From positions 1 through 46,345 of IMG/VR virus record IMGVR_UViG_3300046003_004082: DNA of 46,345 nt. One strand, given 5' to 3'. Of this stretch, positions 1 through 9,069 are shown piece after piece (within the stretch, counting starts at the first letter, position 1; each line of letters opens with the position of its first letter). The notes under the pieces were generated by a model. It was not told where the DNA came from, did not search any database, and saw only the letters and a program-made list of their open reading frames with translations. The position numbers and the translations under genes were made by a program. This DNA is from a virus.

Positions 1-243
1 AAGAGATATAATTTGTCCCGACAGAACTTGATCAGAAACGGATATGTTTCTAATTATTAAACCATTTGCAATTAAATTGCCGGATGCTATAACATCGCCT
101 TTAACTACGTCAATCGTCTTATTGAGTAAAAATTTATCGCCAATGGTTGAGTATGCAAATGTAGTGTCAGCATCAGTAGCTGAGATGTCAACTCCATAGA
201 ATGCATCACCTGTGTCAAATACACCTTTGTTAATTATTGGCAT
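1..243 (-). CDS. Tail fibre protein, N-terminal part only (runs off the window)
   Basis: This is the first 81 codons of a gene that continues past base 1. It starts with MPIINKGVFD, the same ten residues that open the large fibre gene at 2109-5807, and the surrounding 45 bp of DNA are identical at the two loci. After the leader comes a hydrophilic, beta-rich stretch ending in TTIDVVKG/ASGNLIANG-like text (read here as LLNKTIDVVKGDVIASGNLI), the style of the other fibre proteins in the array. No Shine-Dalgarno is obvious, as in its paralogue. A late-promoter-like AATAAATA lies about 32 bp upstream, overlapping the stop codon of the preceding adhesin. The fibre role is inferred from the paralogue and location; the C-terminus cannot be seen. 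Confidence 0.8.
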   Translation of the reverse strand, partial: MPIINKGVFDTGDAFYGVDISATDADTTFAYSTIGDKFLLNKTIDVVKGDVIASGNLIANGLIIRNISVSDQVLSGQIISL

Positions 244-259
244 TTTTATACTTTACTTT
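215..259. repeat. 45-bp duplicated leader, copy 1 (copy 2 at 5779-5823)
   Basis: The 45 bases spanning the start codon, the first nine or so codons and the untranslated leader of this fibre gene are identical to 5779-5823. They include the leader, the ATG and the MPIINKGVFD coding region. A duplication of promoter plus N-terminus explains the shared baseplate-attachment end of two otherwise different fibres. Confidence 0.85.
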
Positions 260-274
260 GTTTTAACATTTTAT

Positions 275-282
275 TATTTATT
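275..282 (-). promoter_or_regulatory. T4-type late promoter, AATAAATA
   Basis: On the minus strand the octamer reads AATAAATA, one mismatch from the T4 late consensus TATAAATA, about 32 bp before the ATG at 243. The following bases (ATAAAATG) and the leader down to the start codon closely match the promoter region of the paralogous fibre at 5807. It overlaps the stop codon of the upstream adhesin gene. Confidence 0.55.
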
Positions 283-2107
283 ATATGTATGGGTAACGAA
301 TAATCACAATACCCGAACCTCCAGGACCACCTTGGCCGGTGCCGGATGATGCACCCGCGGAACCATTTCCTCCACCGCCACCGCCGGTATTGCCATCTGC
401 ATATCCTCCCCCGTCACGACCACCAGTATTCCTACCTATTGCATATGCACCGGATGGGGGTGAATAATAATTTCCGCCAGCTCCACCACCGCCATGACCG
501 CCGCGCACGTCATATGCCATCGCCACAGGAGAATTACCGCCACCGCCGCCCCCACCAAAATATCTTGCGCCTGGTGTAGGCCCAGGGGTACCATATGATC
601 CCGGAACCCAAGGTACACCTATACCATCTCCTCCGCGGGTCGCAGTACCAGGACTATTACTTGGTCCATCTGTACTAACTCCTGATTCCGCAGCACCACC
701 GCCCCCGCCACCTAAGTTATCTGCTATGCCGCAACTTATACCACCTGCTCCCGGGTATCCTTGCCCAGGAGTTCCTCCTCCCGCGCCGGCCACCGCATCT
801 GGTGCAGTACCACCGCCCGACCCCCCCGGAGATGCTGCGCCGGGTATGGGGCCTGGTGTTGGAACACCACTACCGCCACCTCCACCATATGCAAGTATTG
901 TAGATCCCCCAAATACCGCGATGGTTGTATCGGTACCATTAAATCCTGCTCTATTTCTTGGTGATGTCGCTGCGCCACCGCCCCCAACTACAATAACCGT
1001 TCCGCCTAACCCTACCGTAACATTACCAATAAATGTGCCACCAGCACCGCCTCCGCCACCACCGCCGTAGGGGCCACCACCTGAGTACGGCGGAATATTC
1101 GAAGTACCACCGCCGCCTCCACCACCGCCACCAGCAACAATAAGATATTCAATAGTAGTACTTGCACCTAAACTGGTAACATCTAAATTCGCAGATGATG
1201 TAAATGCGTGTGTTCTATATCCGTCCGCAGTAGTTACAGTACCACCCGTTGCTTCGATATATGAAATTGGTCCATAAATTACAACATTTGCACTAGGTAC
1301 AGGAGCAAATCCTGTTTGATTAACTTGTAAGGCAAACTGTCGTATTTCGTTCAACGGTATGCTGGTATTACTTTGCAATACAACTAACCCGCCTGTCGCA
1401 TTCGCAACAAAAGAACCGGTATTTCCACCTATGAAGTTTGTAGAATTTACGTTACCTGAAGTGGAATAAAATAAAGTTATTCCATTTGAATTTAGTGCAG
1501 AAACAGTAAATATTATATTTGCACCTTGATTTATAGATGCATTATTAGGCGTAACGCCTGTTATAGTAACTAATTTATATAAATCTACAATTGCAACATT
1601 TGCAGATGTGTAGATAATGTCACCTGTTACAGAATTAGTTCTTATTTGTACTTTAAATGTTTCGCCATCTTCATTTACATAACCTGCGTCGGTGTTTGCA
1701 TATAAAGAAATCGTTGCTTGATTATTAATAAGAGATACTGTACCTGTGTTCGCAGTATAAAAATCTGAATTGGTTACGTTAGCAGTAACCGGCAATACAG
1801 AGTAAAATACGTTTGCATTATTTGCAGCATTTGCGGTTGTAAGTGTAAAGCTTACAATACTTCCTTCAGATACGGATGCGGTATTTGCCGTTAAACTAAT
1901 AACTGAACTTAAATCCTGTAATGTTATTACTGGAGAAGTAGCAATGACGTCGCCGGAAATACTACCTTTTCTTAATTTAACAACGAAGTTTACGTTTCCC
2001 TCTAATGCGTAGGGTATCGTATCTAACATTATATTAGCAAACCCATTTTGGACGGAAGTCGTCCCAAAAAGGGAATTTGTTGCAAATTTACTTGGAGTTA
2101 ATGGCAT
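281..2107 (-). CDS. Glycine-rich tip adhesin with Calx-beta-like repeats
   Basis: A 608-residue protein in two parts. Residues 1-290 hold about three beta-sandwich repeats of Calx-beta/Ig type: ANTASVSEGS, then an acidic stretch with DGETFKVQIRTNS, then a third repeat at about 180-285. From about residue 320, after the turn IEYLIVAGGGGGG, the chain is dominated by glycine runs broken by Pro, Tyr, Ser and Asn, ending in SGIVIIRYPYI. That end (VAGGG... to ...GIVIIRY) is typical of glycine-rich phage adhesin domains; in T-even phages, glycine-rich loops of the gp38 adhesin contact the host receptor. It lies two bases after the large fibre gene and is probably co-transcribed as its tip. It is a clear paralogue of 5851-7632. 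Receptor binding is inferred. Confidence 0.75.
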   Translation of the reverse strand: MPLTPSKFATNSLFGTTSVQNGFANIMLDTIPYALEGNVNFVVKLRKGSISGDVIATSPVITLQDLSSVISLTANTASVSEGSIVSFTLTTANAANNANVFYSVLPVTANVTNSDFYTANTGTVSLINNQATISLYANTDAGYVNEDGETFKVQIRTNSVTGDIIYTSANVAIVDLYKLVTITGVTPNNASINQGANIIFTVSALNSNGITLFYSTSGNVNSTNFIGGNTGSFVANATGGLVVLQSNTSIPLNEIRQFALQVNQTGFAPVPSANVVIYGPISYIEATGGTVTTADGYRTHAFTSSANLDVTSLGASTTIEYLIVAGGGGGGGGGTSNIPPYSGGGPYGGGGGGGAGGTFIGNVTVGLGGTVIVVGGGGAATSPRNRAGFNGTDTTIAVFGGSTILAYGGGGGSGVPTPGPIPGAASPGGSGGGTAPDAVAGAGGGTPGQGYPGAGGISCGIADNLGGGGGGAAESGVSTDGPSNSPGTATRGGDGIGVPWVPGSYGTPGPTPGARYFGGGGGGGNSPVAMAYDVRGGHGGGGAGGNYYSPPSGAYAIGRNTGGRDGGGYADGNTGGGGGGNGSAGASSGTGQGGPGGSGIVIIRYPYI

Positions 2108-2108
2108 A

Positions 2109-5100
2109 TTATTCTATTGTGTAGTATAGTGATGTACCTTCATTGTCGGTTGTGAAGAATGCTAGTGACAATGTGTTTCCTGGGATAGCTGCGGCAGTAT
2201 AAGTACTTATCGTATAAGCGGCACCAATTCTTGCAGATACGAATACCGACATTGTTGCATTTGCTGCATTTGCATACGATGCATACAATTTATCATATTG
2301 CTCAATTCTTTTAGGCTTTTGCAAAATTTCTAAAGATGAATTTGCGGGTATTTGAACATTATATGCAAGATGTGCTTTAGGTACACCGTTAGCGTCGGCC
2401 CACATTAATCGAATAGGGGTATTTCCCGTAGAAAGATTAACAAATTTTATACTTTCAATTATACTATATGATTGCGATGAATCATATATCTGTGTTTGCG
2501 TGTTACTTGTTGCAATAGTTTGCCCGAGTCCAATATAACTTATATCAGTATCAAATGTTTCATAAGTATACATTACGGACATTAAGTTCGAGGTGGCTAC
2601 ACCCGACGAATTAAATCCTTGCAAATTAATTTTATCATTTGGTTGAAATATTTGGCCTCGTTTAATAAATTCTACGACACTTCCTTCCCCTACAGGAATT
2701 TTATTTGCAAATACTGCGGTATTACCTGTAGCATATAAAATGTTACCAGAAATTAAAGCTGTATCATTCGAAGTATTAACTAAATGAATAGATGACAATA
2801 AATATCGGTCATTAGTCACATTTGGAAATGTAATTAATGCCGACATTGCGCCTAAGACGTTTCCTCCACCCGTACCATTTATACTTAAATTGTATTCTGG
2901 AGGAGAACCTGTATTTTTAATGGTACCGTTATCTTGTATAACAATACCTTTACCTGCGGTAAATGCTGATCTAGCTCTGGTGTTAGTAAAATATAAATTA
3001 CTACCTTCCGCTAAATTCGCAGTAGTAAAGTTACTTAGAGATAAAACAGCATTCGCAAAATTTGTTAATAGTGCAATATTTGCAACAGCTGCAAGTAATG
3101 CAACATTGGCAGATCCTGCAGTATTTGCAAAATTTGCTCGTAATGCAACATCTGTTGCTCCGGGAACAAACTTTGTTCCATTCCATGTAAGTACAGAATT
3201 AACAGAAACATCTGTAATGTCAACATCGGCTAAAACATTGATACTCATCTGTTCTACATTTGCAAGAACTCTCGCATTTGTAAAATATTGATTGGTTAAC
3301 TCTGATACATTTGCAGTCGTTAATAATGGTGTTACTGCAGAAATTACTCTACTATTTGTAAAATATTGATTGGTTAACTCTGATACATTTGCAGTCGTTA
3401 ATAATGGTGTTACTGCAGAAATTACTCTACTATTTGTATAGTAAAGTTTTACTGATCCTTCTGCTAATGCGTCTGAATTATGATTACTTATACTACTTAC
3501 TTGCCCTGTAACAAAACCGGTTACGTTACCAAAATAATTTGTAGCCTGTAAATTCGCTAATCTAAAAGATACATTAGTAGTATCAATAAAAATATTTGCA
3601 TCTGGCTCAAGTGTATAGTTATCAAATACCTTAAATATTCCATCCGACGCATCTCGGAAAAATCCAGCGTGCTGATAATTACCGTCATTGTAATTGCCGA
3701 CCCAACCCATGTCGGGATTAGTTTGCGTAGATTCATTATTCAGATAAATCATATTATCTGAAATGGATAAATTATTTGCCCCGTATGTGGTTACGTCACC
3801 ATAGAATATAGTATTTGTATTTACTATAAGAGAATCAAATACTGCAGTAGTTGAGATGATACCGGTTGAAGTAATGGTATTTGCGTAAACTGCATCTGCA
3901 AAAATTATTCTTGCAACAATATTTCCTAAAGCATTTAAATTTTTTGTATTAGTAATATCTGCAAATGCAATTGCGTCTAATACTCTAGTATTTGTAAAAT
4001 ATAAATTGCTTGAAAGTTCTACAACATTTGCAGTCGTTAATAATGGTACAACTGCGGATATAACTCTTGAATTTGTATAGAATAAATTATTAAATTCTAT
4101 AACATTTGATGAATATAATCTATTCCATGTGTTTGCTGTTATTACATCAACAACTATATTCTGTGCATTAATATTGCCAGGATTAATTGTTGCTAATGAA
4201 ATTGCATCCAATACTCTAGTATTTGTAAAGTATAAATTACTACTTGCCTCTCTTACATTAGCAGTAGTTTGATTTTCTAATGAAAGTACTCTACCTGCAA
4301 TATCTGCTACATTTGCAACCTCGCTATTGACGAAAATTGGAATAAATGCATTAGCATTACTACTATAGACCAGGGCCTGACCTGTTTCTAAATTTCCGCT
4401 TATGATAACATCAAATAATGCGCCGACGGATAAATTGGATACGTTTGCAGCAACTCTATCGTCTGTATAATATAATTTTGTAGGAGATTCTATTACATTA
4501 GCAGTATAGATATTATTCCATACACTAGATGTTATAATATTTGCGGTAACTATATTGCCAACTAAATTTTCAGAAGAAATTGTAGCTGAGCCTAAAATGT
4601 TGCCGCTTGCAGGTAATGTTAAAGTACCATCTGTGCCAAAGGTCCAAATCTTATTGTTGGCCGCTATAGTTACAGGAGGATTTAAACCTGCACCCAACAA
4701 CACATGACTACTTTCGCCACCCAAATATAAATTTGCTTGACTATTATCCTGTGTTCCCCCAGCACGAATATGTATGTGACCAGGTACACCGCTTGTAGGG
4801 TCTATAATGATGTATTGGTCGGCTGATTCAAGTAAAATATCGGGTACCAACTTCATGGTATTGAAACCTAATCCGTCGCCCGATGAATTACCTACCCAAG
4901 ACATAGAACCATACCGGTCGCTAGCACTACCAGCACCAATACCGTATATGTTGCCCTCTCTTGGTAGTGTTAATGACCCACCCGCATCAAATTCCCACAT
5001 GCGGTTGGTGCCGCTAGTGTAAATTCTAACAGGATATACCCCAAGACCTCGTAGATTTAAATTTTGACTGGATCGTAAATCAAGATTGTTTGTGGTTCGC

Positions 5101-5807
5101 AGATCAATATCCATAGACTGAGCATCAAGCAGTATCTCACCGCCATAATAATCTATATTAATACTGCTTTTTGTTCGGTAGAAGAAATTTAAACTTGTAA
5201 TTGCGGTGGGGCTTGTTGGAGGAACGCCACTGGGTTGTCCATTGGCCAAGTCAAGACTAACATTCCCAGATACGGCATTACCACTATTATATTGAACAGG
5301 TATCCGTGAACCGCCATTGATAGACACTTCAATAACAATAGTTTCAAATGAGCCGACCCCAGTATTCCAAAAGTCATAAATGGTCTCAGCATTAGTAATG
5401 ACTGCAACACCGCCTTCTTCTGCGCTTTCAATCCACAATGCGTTGGCCCAACTGCCTTCAGAAAAAGCAGTATTAAGTTCACCGGACCACACACCCATGT
5501 AGGTGCCATTATTAGGGTCTAACTTTATTTCATTTCTTAATAAAGAATTGGCATCTTTAGCGTGTAAAGTGATGCTGTTGCCGTCTGAAGATGTTATATT
5601 GCTAACATTAACTATATTACTAGTTAACTTATTTAAAGAAACATTCGCGCCAACAAGAGCACCAATTACACGAACATTAGTAAAATATTGATTTGTAGTT
5701 TCAATTACATCAGATGTTGTTATCACCTGAGCAGTAGGCCAATCGTTACCTACTTCTCGTAGGTAAACTGAATCTATATCAAATACACCTTTGTTAATTA
5801 TTGGCAT
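2109..5807 (-). CDS. Large tail fibre protein
   Basis: This 1232-residue fibre opens with MPIINKGVFD, shared with the partial gene at 1-243. The middle carries at least ten copies of a short module of the form NLYFTNTRVLDAI or NQYFTNSRVISAV, each preceded by a TTANV[S/R/V]E turn, a repeat common in fibres of T4-like aquatic phages. Two of these modules are a perfect 78-bp DNA tandem duplication. A region near residues 700-760 (LSISDNMIYLNNE) resembles fibre knob-like segments. The last 290 residues match the C-terminus of the protein at 7637-8728 almost throughout (GNILYATGNTAVFANK, YTYETFDTDISYIG, terminal TDNEGTSLYYTIE), so the tip domain is shared between two fibre systems. It is followed two bases later by the adhesin at 281-2107. 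Host recognition is inferred. Confidence 0.85.
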   Translation of the reverse strand: MPIINKGVFDIDSVYLREVGNDWPTAQVITTSDVIETTNQYFTNVRVIGALVGANVSLNKLTSNIVNVSNITSSDGNSITLHAKDANSLLRNEIKLDPNNGTYMGVWSGELNTAFSEGSWANALWIESAEEGGVAVITNAETIYDFWNTGVGSFETIVIEVSINGGSRIPVQYNSGNAVSGNVSLDLANGQPSGVPPTSPTAITSLNFFYRTKSSINIDYYGGEILLDAQSMDIDLRTTNNLDLRSSQNLNLRGLGVYPVRIYTSGTNRMWEFDAGGSLTLPREGNIYGIGAGSASDRYGSMSWVGNSSGDGLGFNTMKLVPDILLESADQYIIIDPTSGVPGHIHIRAGGTQDNSQANLYLGGESSHVLLGAGLNPPVTIAANNKIWTFGTDGTLTLPASGNILGSATISSENLVGNIVTANIITSSVWNNIYTANVIESPTKLYYTDDRVAANVSNLSVGALFDVIISGNLETGQALVYSSNANAFIPIFVNSEVANVADIAGRVLSLENQTTANVREASSNLYFTNTRVLDAISLATINPGNINAQNIVVDVITANTWNRLYSSNVIEFNNLFYTNSRVISAVVPLLTTANVVELSSNLYFTNTRVLDAIAFADITNTKNLNALGNIVARIIFADAVYANTITSTGIISTTAVFDSLIVNTNTIFYGDVTTYGANNLSISDNMIYLNNESTQTNPDMGWVGNYNDGNYQHAGFFRDASDGIFKVFDNYTLEPDANIFIDTTNVSFRLANLQATNYFGNVTGFVTGQVSSISNHNSDALAEGSVKLYYTNSRVISAVTPLLTTANVSELTNQYFTNSRVISAVTPLLTTANVSELTNQYFTNARVLANVEQMSINVLADVDITDVSVNSVLTWNGTKFVPGATDVALRANFANTAGSANVALLAAVANIALLTNFANAVLSLSNFTTANLAEGSNLYFTNTRARSAFTAGKGIVIQDNGTIKNTGSPPEYNLSINGTGGGNVLGAMSALITFPNVTNDRYLLSSIHLVNTSNDTALISGNILYATGNTAVFANKIPVGEGSVVEFIKRGQIFQPNDKINLQGFNSSGVATSNLMSVMYTYETFDTDISYIGLGQTIATSNTQTQIYDSSQSYSIIESIKFVNLSTGNTPIRLMWADANGVPKAHLAYNVQIPANSSLEILQKPKRIEQYDKLYASYANAANATMSVFVSARIGAAYTISTYTAAAIPGNTLSLAFFTTDNEGTSLYYTIE
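3283..3438. repeat. Perfect 78-bp tandem duplication inside a fibre gene
   Basis: Bases 3283-3360 and 3361-3438 are identical over all 78 positions, with a further 7-base match (atttgta) on the flank. The unit is 26 codons and keeps the frame, giving two identical copies of the module NSRVISAVTPLL...SELTNQYFT. Neighbouring copies of the module are only partly similar, so this pair is a recent duplication. Confidence 0.95.
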
Positions 5808-5823
5808 TTTTATACTTTACTTT
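5779..5823. repeat. 45-bp duplicated leader, copy 2 (copy 1 at 215-259)
   Basis: Identical to 215-259. It contains the start codon and the first nine or so codons of the fibre gene at 2109-5807 plus its untranslated leader. Confidence 0.85.
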
Positions 5824-5837
5824 ATTTTATACTCTAT

Positions 5838-5845
5838 TATTTATT
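5838..5845 (-). promoter_or_regulatory. T4-type late promoter, AATAAATA
   Basis: The minus strand reads AATAAATA followed by ATAGA, 31 bp before the ATG at 5807. The extension ATAAATAATAGA is also found before the genes starting at 16856 and 28206, which strengthens the call. Confidence 0.65.
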
Positions 5846-5850
5846 GTTAC

Positions 5851-7632
5851 TTAACTAGAACGATATCTAACAATTACTATACCGCTGCCACCGCTTCCGC
5901 TAGGTACGCTGCCGAAACTTCTACCTCCGCCACCTCCGCCGCCAGTATTTGTTCCCCCACTTTGAGCAGCGCGATTCGATCCATTGGGGTCTCCGGGGAA
6001 ATAACCACCACCGTTACCGCCGCCACCCGTACCTCCAAGACCTAGATATCTTCCGCCGTCATTCGAGTCATAGTAAGCACCGGCGCCACCGCCACCTGCA
6101 AAATATTCACCCGAAGTAAATGGTGTGGTTGCGCCTGCACCACCAGCGGCACTAAATGATCCAAACAGAACCTGAGAAGGACTTCCCGATTCTCCAGCTG
6201 CCCCGGCACCTCCACCACCCCCGGCTTCAAGCGCGCTATCGCTATACGAGCCGCCGGGATTACCTTGCCCTGGTACTCCGGAGCCGGCTGAGCCAGTAGG
6301 TGAAGCAAATGGATTATATCCAGCGGCGCCACCAGATCCACCTGAGCCACCGTTCCAAACCGCGATGGGACCGGGCAAGGAGTAGGTATAACCTGCAGAA
6401 CCACCCCCAAACGCTAATATAGAAATATATGGAGATGCAATTGTTGTATTAGAACCATTGTCGCCTCGGGCCGCTGCGCCGCTGAATGTTAACCCGTTTG
6501 CTCCACCGCCAATTATAATATTACTAATTCCAGTATTAGTTGCAGTATAAGTACCGGTTAACATACCGCCAGCACCACCGCCTCCTGCGCCGATGTATTG
6601 GGGGGGGGACCCGACACCCCCGGCACCACCGCCAGCTACTGCTAAATATTCAATAGTTCGATTTGCAACAATTCCCAAATTTGTAATATTAAATGTATTT
6701 GAATCGGTAAATCTATGAGAGGTATAACCATTGGCAACAGTAACATTTCCGCCGGTGGCATTAATAAATGCCAATGCCGTATCCACAATAGATACAACAT
6801 TGCTAGTTGCTATAGCTACTCCTCCAACACCCGTTTGACTAAGATTCAATTGAAAGGATTGGGATACGTTGTTTGGTATAATTGATGTGGTCGGTAAATT
6901 TACAACTACGGGAGTCCCTGTAGATATTATAAAAGAACCAGTATTTCCGGACACAAAATTTGATGGTAACACATTACCTGAAGTATAATAATACAAAGTT
7001 GTGGCATTTGCATTATGTGCAGTAATTGTGAATGTTACATTCGACCCCTCTGCAATTTCAGTATAATTTTCAACAAAACTTATTACATTGACAGTTTTAT
7101 AGAAATCTAATATTTCTACATTTGAGGATGAATAAACGATGTCGCCTACTGCAGAATTTGTTCTTATTTGAACACCAAACTTTTCTCCGGTCTCGTCTAC
7201 AAGACCAGCATCCGTATTTGCCCTTAGAACAAATGTTGCTTGGTTATTTACTATAGGAAAAACGCCAGTGTTGCCACCTAAAAAATCAGATATAGTTAAA
7301 TTTGCTGTTACGGGATATGCGGAATAAAATATACCTGCACCGTTCATCGCATTCGCAGTAACAAGTGTAAAACTTACAAGATTGCCCTCTGCAACAGAAG
7401 ATACATTTGCAGATAAACTGACAACTGTACTTGTATCGTTAATAGTCATTTGTGGACTTGTTGCAACTATAAATCCACTAGTGCTATTTTTTCTTAATCT
7501 AACTACGAATTGTTTATTTCCTTCTAATGCATATGGATTGGTAGGAAGAAAGACATTTGCATGTCCGTTGCGCACAACGACCGATCCAGTAAAGGAATTA
7601 GATGCAAAGTTTTTAGGAAATATAGTTGCCAT
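5851..7632 (-). CDS. Glycine-rich tip adhesin with Calx-beta-like repeats (paralogue)
   Basis: A 593-residue paralogue of the adhesin at 281-2107. Both start with a P-x-x-F-A-[ST]-N-S motif and share the segment PYALEGN followed by FVV[KR]LRK. The N-terminal ~290 residues contain three Calx-beta-like repeats (SLSANVSSVAEGN; DETGEKFGVQIRTNS). After IEYLAVAGGGAGG the chain is glycine-rich to the end, closing with SGIVIVRYRSS. The glycine loops differ strongly from the paralogue in length and in the residues between glycines, while the N-terminal half is well conserved. This fits a constant attachment part plus a fast-changing receptor-binding part. It follows the tip protein at 7637-8728 by four bases and ends the operon. 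Confidence 0.75.
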   Translation of the reverse strand: MATIFPKNFASNSFTGSVVVRNGHANVFLPTNPYALEGNKQFVVRLRKNSTSGFIVATSPQMTINDTSTVVSLSANVSSVAEGNLVSFTLVTANAMNGAGIFYSAYPVTANLTISDFLGGNTGVFPIVNNQATFVLRANTDAGLVDETGEKFGVQIRTNSAVGDIVYSSSNVEILDFYKTVNVISFVENYTEIAEGSNVTFTITAHNANATTLYYYTSGNVLPSNFVSGNTGSFIISTGTPVVVNLPTTSIIPNNVSQSFQLNLSQTGVGGVAIATSNVVSIVDTALAFINATGGNVTVANGYTSHRFTDSNTFNITNLGIVANRTIEYLAVAGGGAGGVGSPPQYIGAGGGGAGGMLTGTYTATNTGISNIIIGGGANGLTFSGAAARGDNGSNTTIASPYISILAFGGGSAGYTYSLPGPIAVWNGGSGGSGGAAGYNPFASPTGSAGSGVPGQGNPGGSYSDSALEAGGGGGAGAAGESGSPSQVLFGSFSAAGGAGATTPFTSGEYFAGGGGAGAYYDSNDGGRYLGLGGTGGGGNGGGYFPGDPNGSNRAAQSGGTNTGGGGGGGRSFGSVPSGSGGSGIVIVRYRSS

Positions 7633-7636
7633 TTTT

Positions 7637-8728
7637 CTATTCTATTGAGTAGTATATAACTGTACCGTCATTTTCGGTAGTTGTAAATGAAGCTAAGAAC
7701 GTATTTGACGAAGAAGCGGACGGTGTGTATGTTGCGATTGAATATACTGAACCTAATCTAGCAGAAATAAATGCAGAAACTGCTCCGGCACCTGCATTTG
7801 TATAATTTGCATATAATTTATCACTCAATTCAATTCTTTTTGGAGCCGTTATTATTTCTACCGTAGAATTTGGAGGAATAGGTAAATTATGTGCTAAATA
7901 TGCTTTAGGATTTCCATTTGCATCGCCCCAATATACTTTAACAGGAACAGTTGAATTTACTAAATTTACAAGCTTAATGCTTTCTACAATACTAAAACCT
8001 TGCGCCGAATCGTATATTTGTATGTTTGTATTGGAATTTTCTAATGTGATTCCGTTTCCGATATAAGAAAAATCCGTCGCAAATGTTTCGTATGTATAAA
8101 TCGATTGTAACAGATTAGATGTGGCTGTACCATCTGAGGTAAATCCTTGAAGATTTACCGTATCACTTGGTTGTAGCAATTGCACATTTCTCATTAATTC
8201 AACAGCGCCACCAACTGGAACTGGTAGCTTATTGGCAAACAGTGCAGTATTACCCGTAGAATATAAAATATTGCCGGATATCAATGCATCTTGATTACTA
8301 ATATTTGTGATATGTAATGATCTTAATACATGTCTATCGTTTATTGGAGAATTCGGCATTGTTACAATACCCGACATGGTACTTAACACATTGCCATATC
8401 CTGAACCATCTATACCTAAGTTGAATTCAAACGAAGCCCCGGTGTTTATAATTACACCATCTCCGTTTATTGCGATACCTTTTCCTGCCGTGAATACGGA
8501 TCTAGCTCTAGTATTCGTAAAGTATTGATTAGTACTTTCTAATACGTTACCGGAATCTAATTGAATCCAACTTCGATATCCATTTAAATCTGAGGTAAGT
8601 ACATGCGCCCGTTCAGGCGGAAGGCCTAAATCTGGTTCTGCTTCTGATAAATCTAAGAATTGGTAACGATCCGAACTAACATTCGAGCTAGGAACTTTCG
8701 CAACTCTGCCGGATATTAGTTTAGTCAT
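7637..8728 (-). CDS. Tail fibre tip/connector protein (module A)
   Basis: A 363-residue protein. The first 60 residues (LISGRVAKVP, DRYQFLDLSEAEPDLGLP) match the N-terminus of the S74 fibre at 18136-20085 ([25 protein letters not shown]). The last ~290 residues match the C-terminus of the large fibre at 2109-5807, including GNILYSTGNTALFANK and a final ENDGTVIYYSIE. It is therefore a chimera of two fibre families. The start overlaps the stop of the preceding small gene by 8 bases, so the two are translationally linked. A structural role in the fibre is well supported; its exact position on the particle is inferred. Confidence 0.75.
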   Translation of the reverse strand: MTKLISGRVAKVPSSNVSSDRYQFLDLSEAEPDLGLPPERAHVLTSDLNGYRSWIQLDSGNVLESTNQYFTNTRARSVFTAGKGIAINGDGVIINTGASFEFNLGIDGSGYGNVLSTMSGIVTMPNSPINDRHVLRSLHITNISNQDALISGNILYSTGNTALFANKLPVPVGGAVELMRNVQLLQPSDTVNLQGFTSDGTATSNLLQSIYTYETFATDFSYIGNGITLENSNTNIQIYDSAQGFSIVESIKLVNLVNSTVPVKVYWGDANGNPKAYLAHNLPIPPNSTVEIITAPKRIELSDKLYANYTNAGAGAVSAFISARLGSVYSIATYTPSASSSNTFLASFTTTENDGTVIYYSIE

Positions 8729-9062
8729 TTGCTGATTCTAAGACACTCATTAATAATTGAACTGCATTATTTGCGCTAGCACTTGCATATACCTTTTGCC
8801 CAGTTTCTAAAACCAATTTAGAACCAGCACTAATAATAGCCATAGAGTCGTTGCCTGGGATTTTGAAATCTTTAGCAAGAGCAGTTTTTACATTAGCAGT
8901 GGATCCATGGTAAAAAGATATCTGTACCGTAGTATTGTTTAAATTTGCTGCCTGTACCGATAAGAAAATAGAAGTTTTTCTAGATGGGGCAGTATAAAGA
9001 ATTTTATCTTCAGTGGTAATATCTGCGGTTATTGTTTTAAATACGTTTAATGCGGTTGCCAT
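8721..9062 (-). CDS. Small fibre-associated protein (module A)
   Basis: A 113-residue beta-rich protein whose start is supported by AAGGAT ten bases upstream. It is a paralogue of the 120-residue product at 20092-20454: both begin MAT, then an NVF/NTF-[KR]TITA segment and T[TE][ED]xxLYT, and both end in a KVLLS/QLLMS-LE motif. In both modules it sits between a beta-helix fibre and a protein with the LSG/ISG leader. It may be a small joining or capping subunit of the fibre; no enzymatic motif is visible. Confidence 0.7.
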   Translation of the reverse strand: MATALNVFKTITADITTEDKILYTAPSRKTSIFLSVQAANLNNTTVQISFYHGSTANVKTALAKDFKIPGNDSMAIISAGSKLVLETGQKVYASASANNAVQLLMSVLESAND

Positions 9063-9069
9063 TTTTATT

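Noticed and set aside
726-1070. Proline-rich open frame on the plus strand opposite the glycine-rich adhesin
   Set aside because: It is the antisense of glycine codons (GGN read as CCN). No ribosome site; the minus-strand gene explains the bias.
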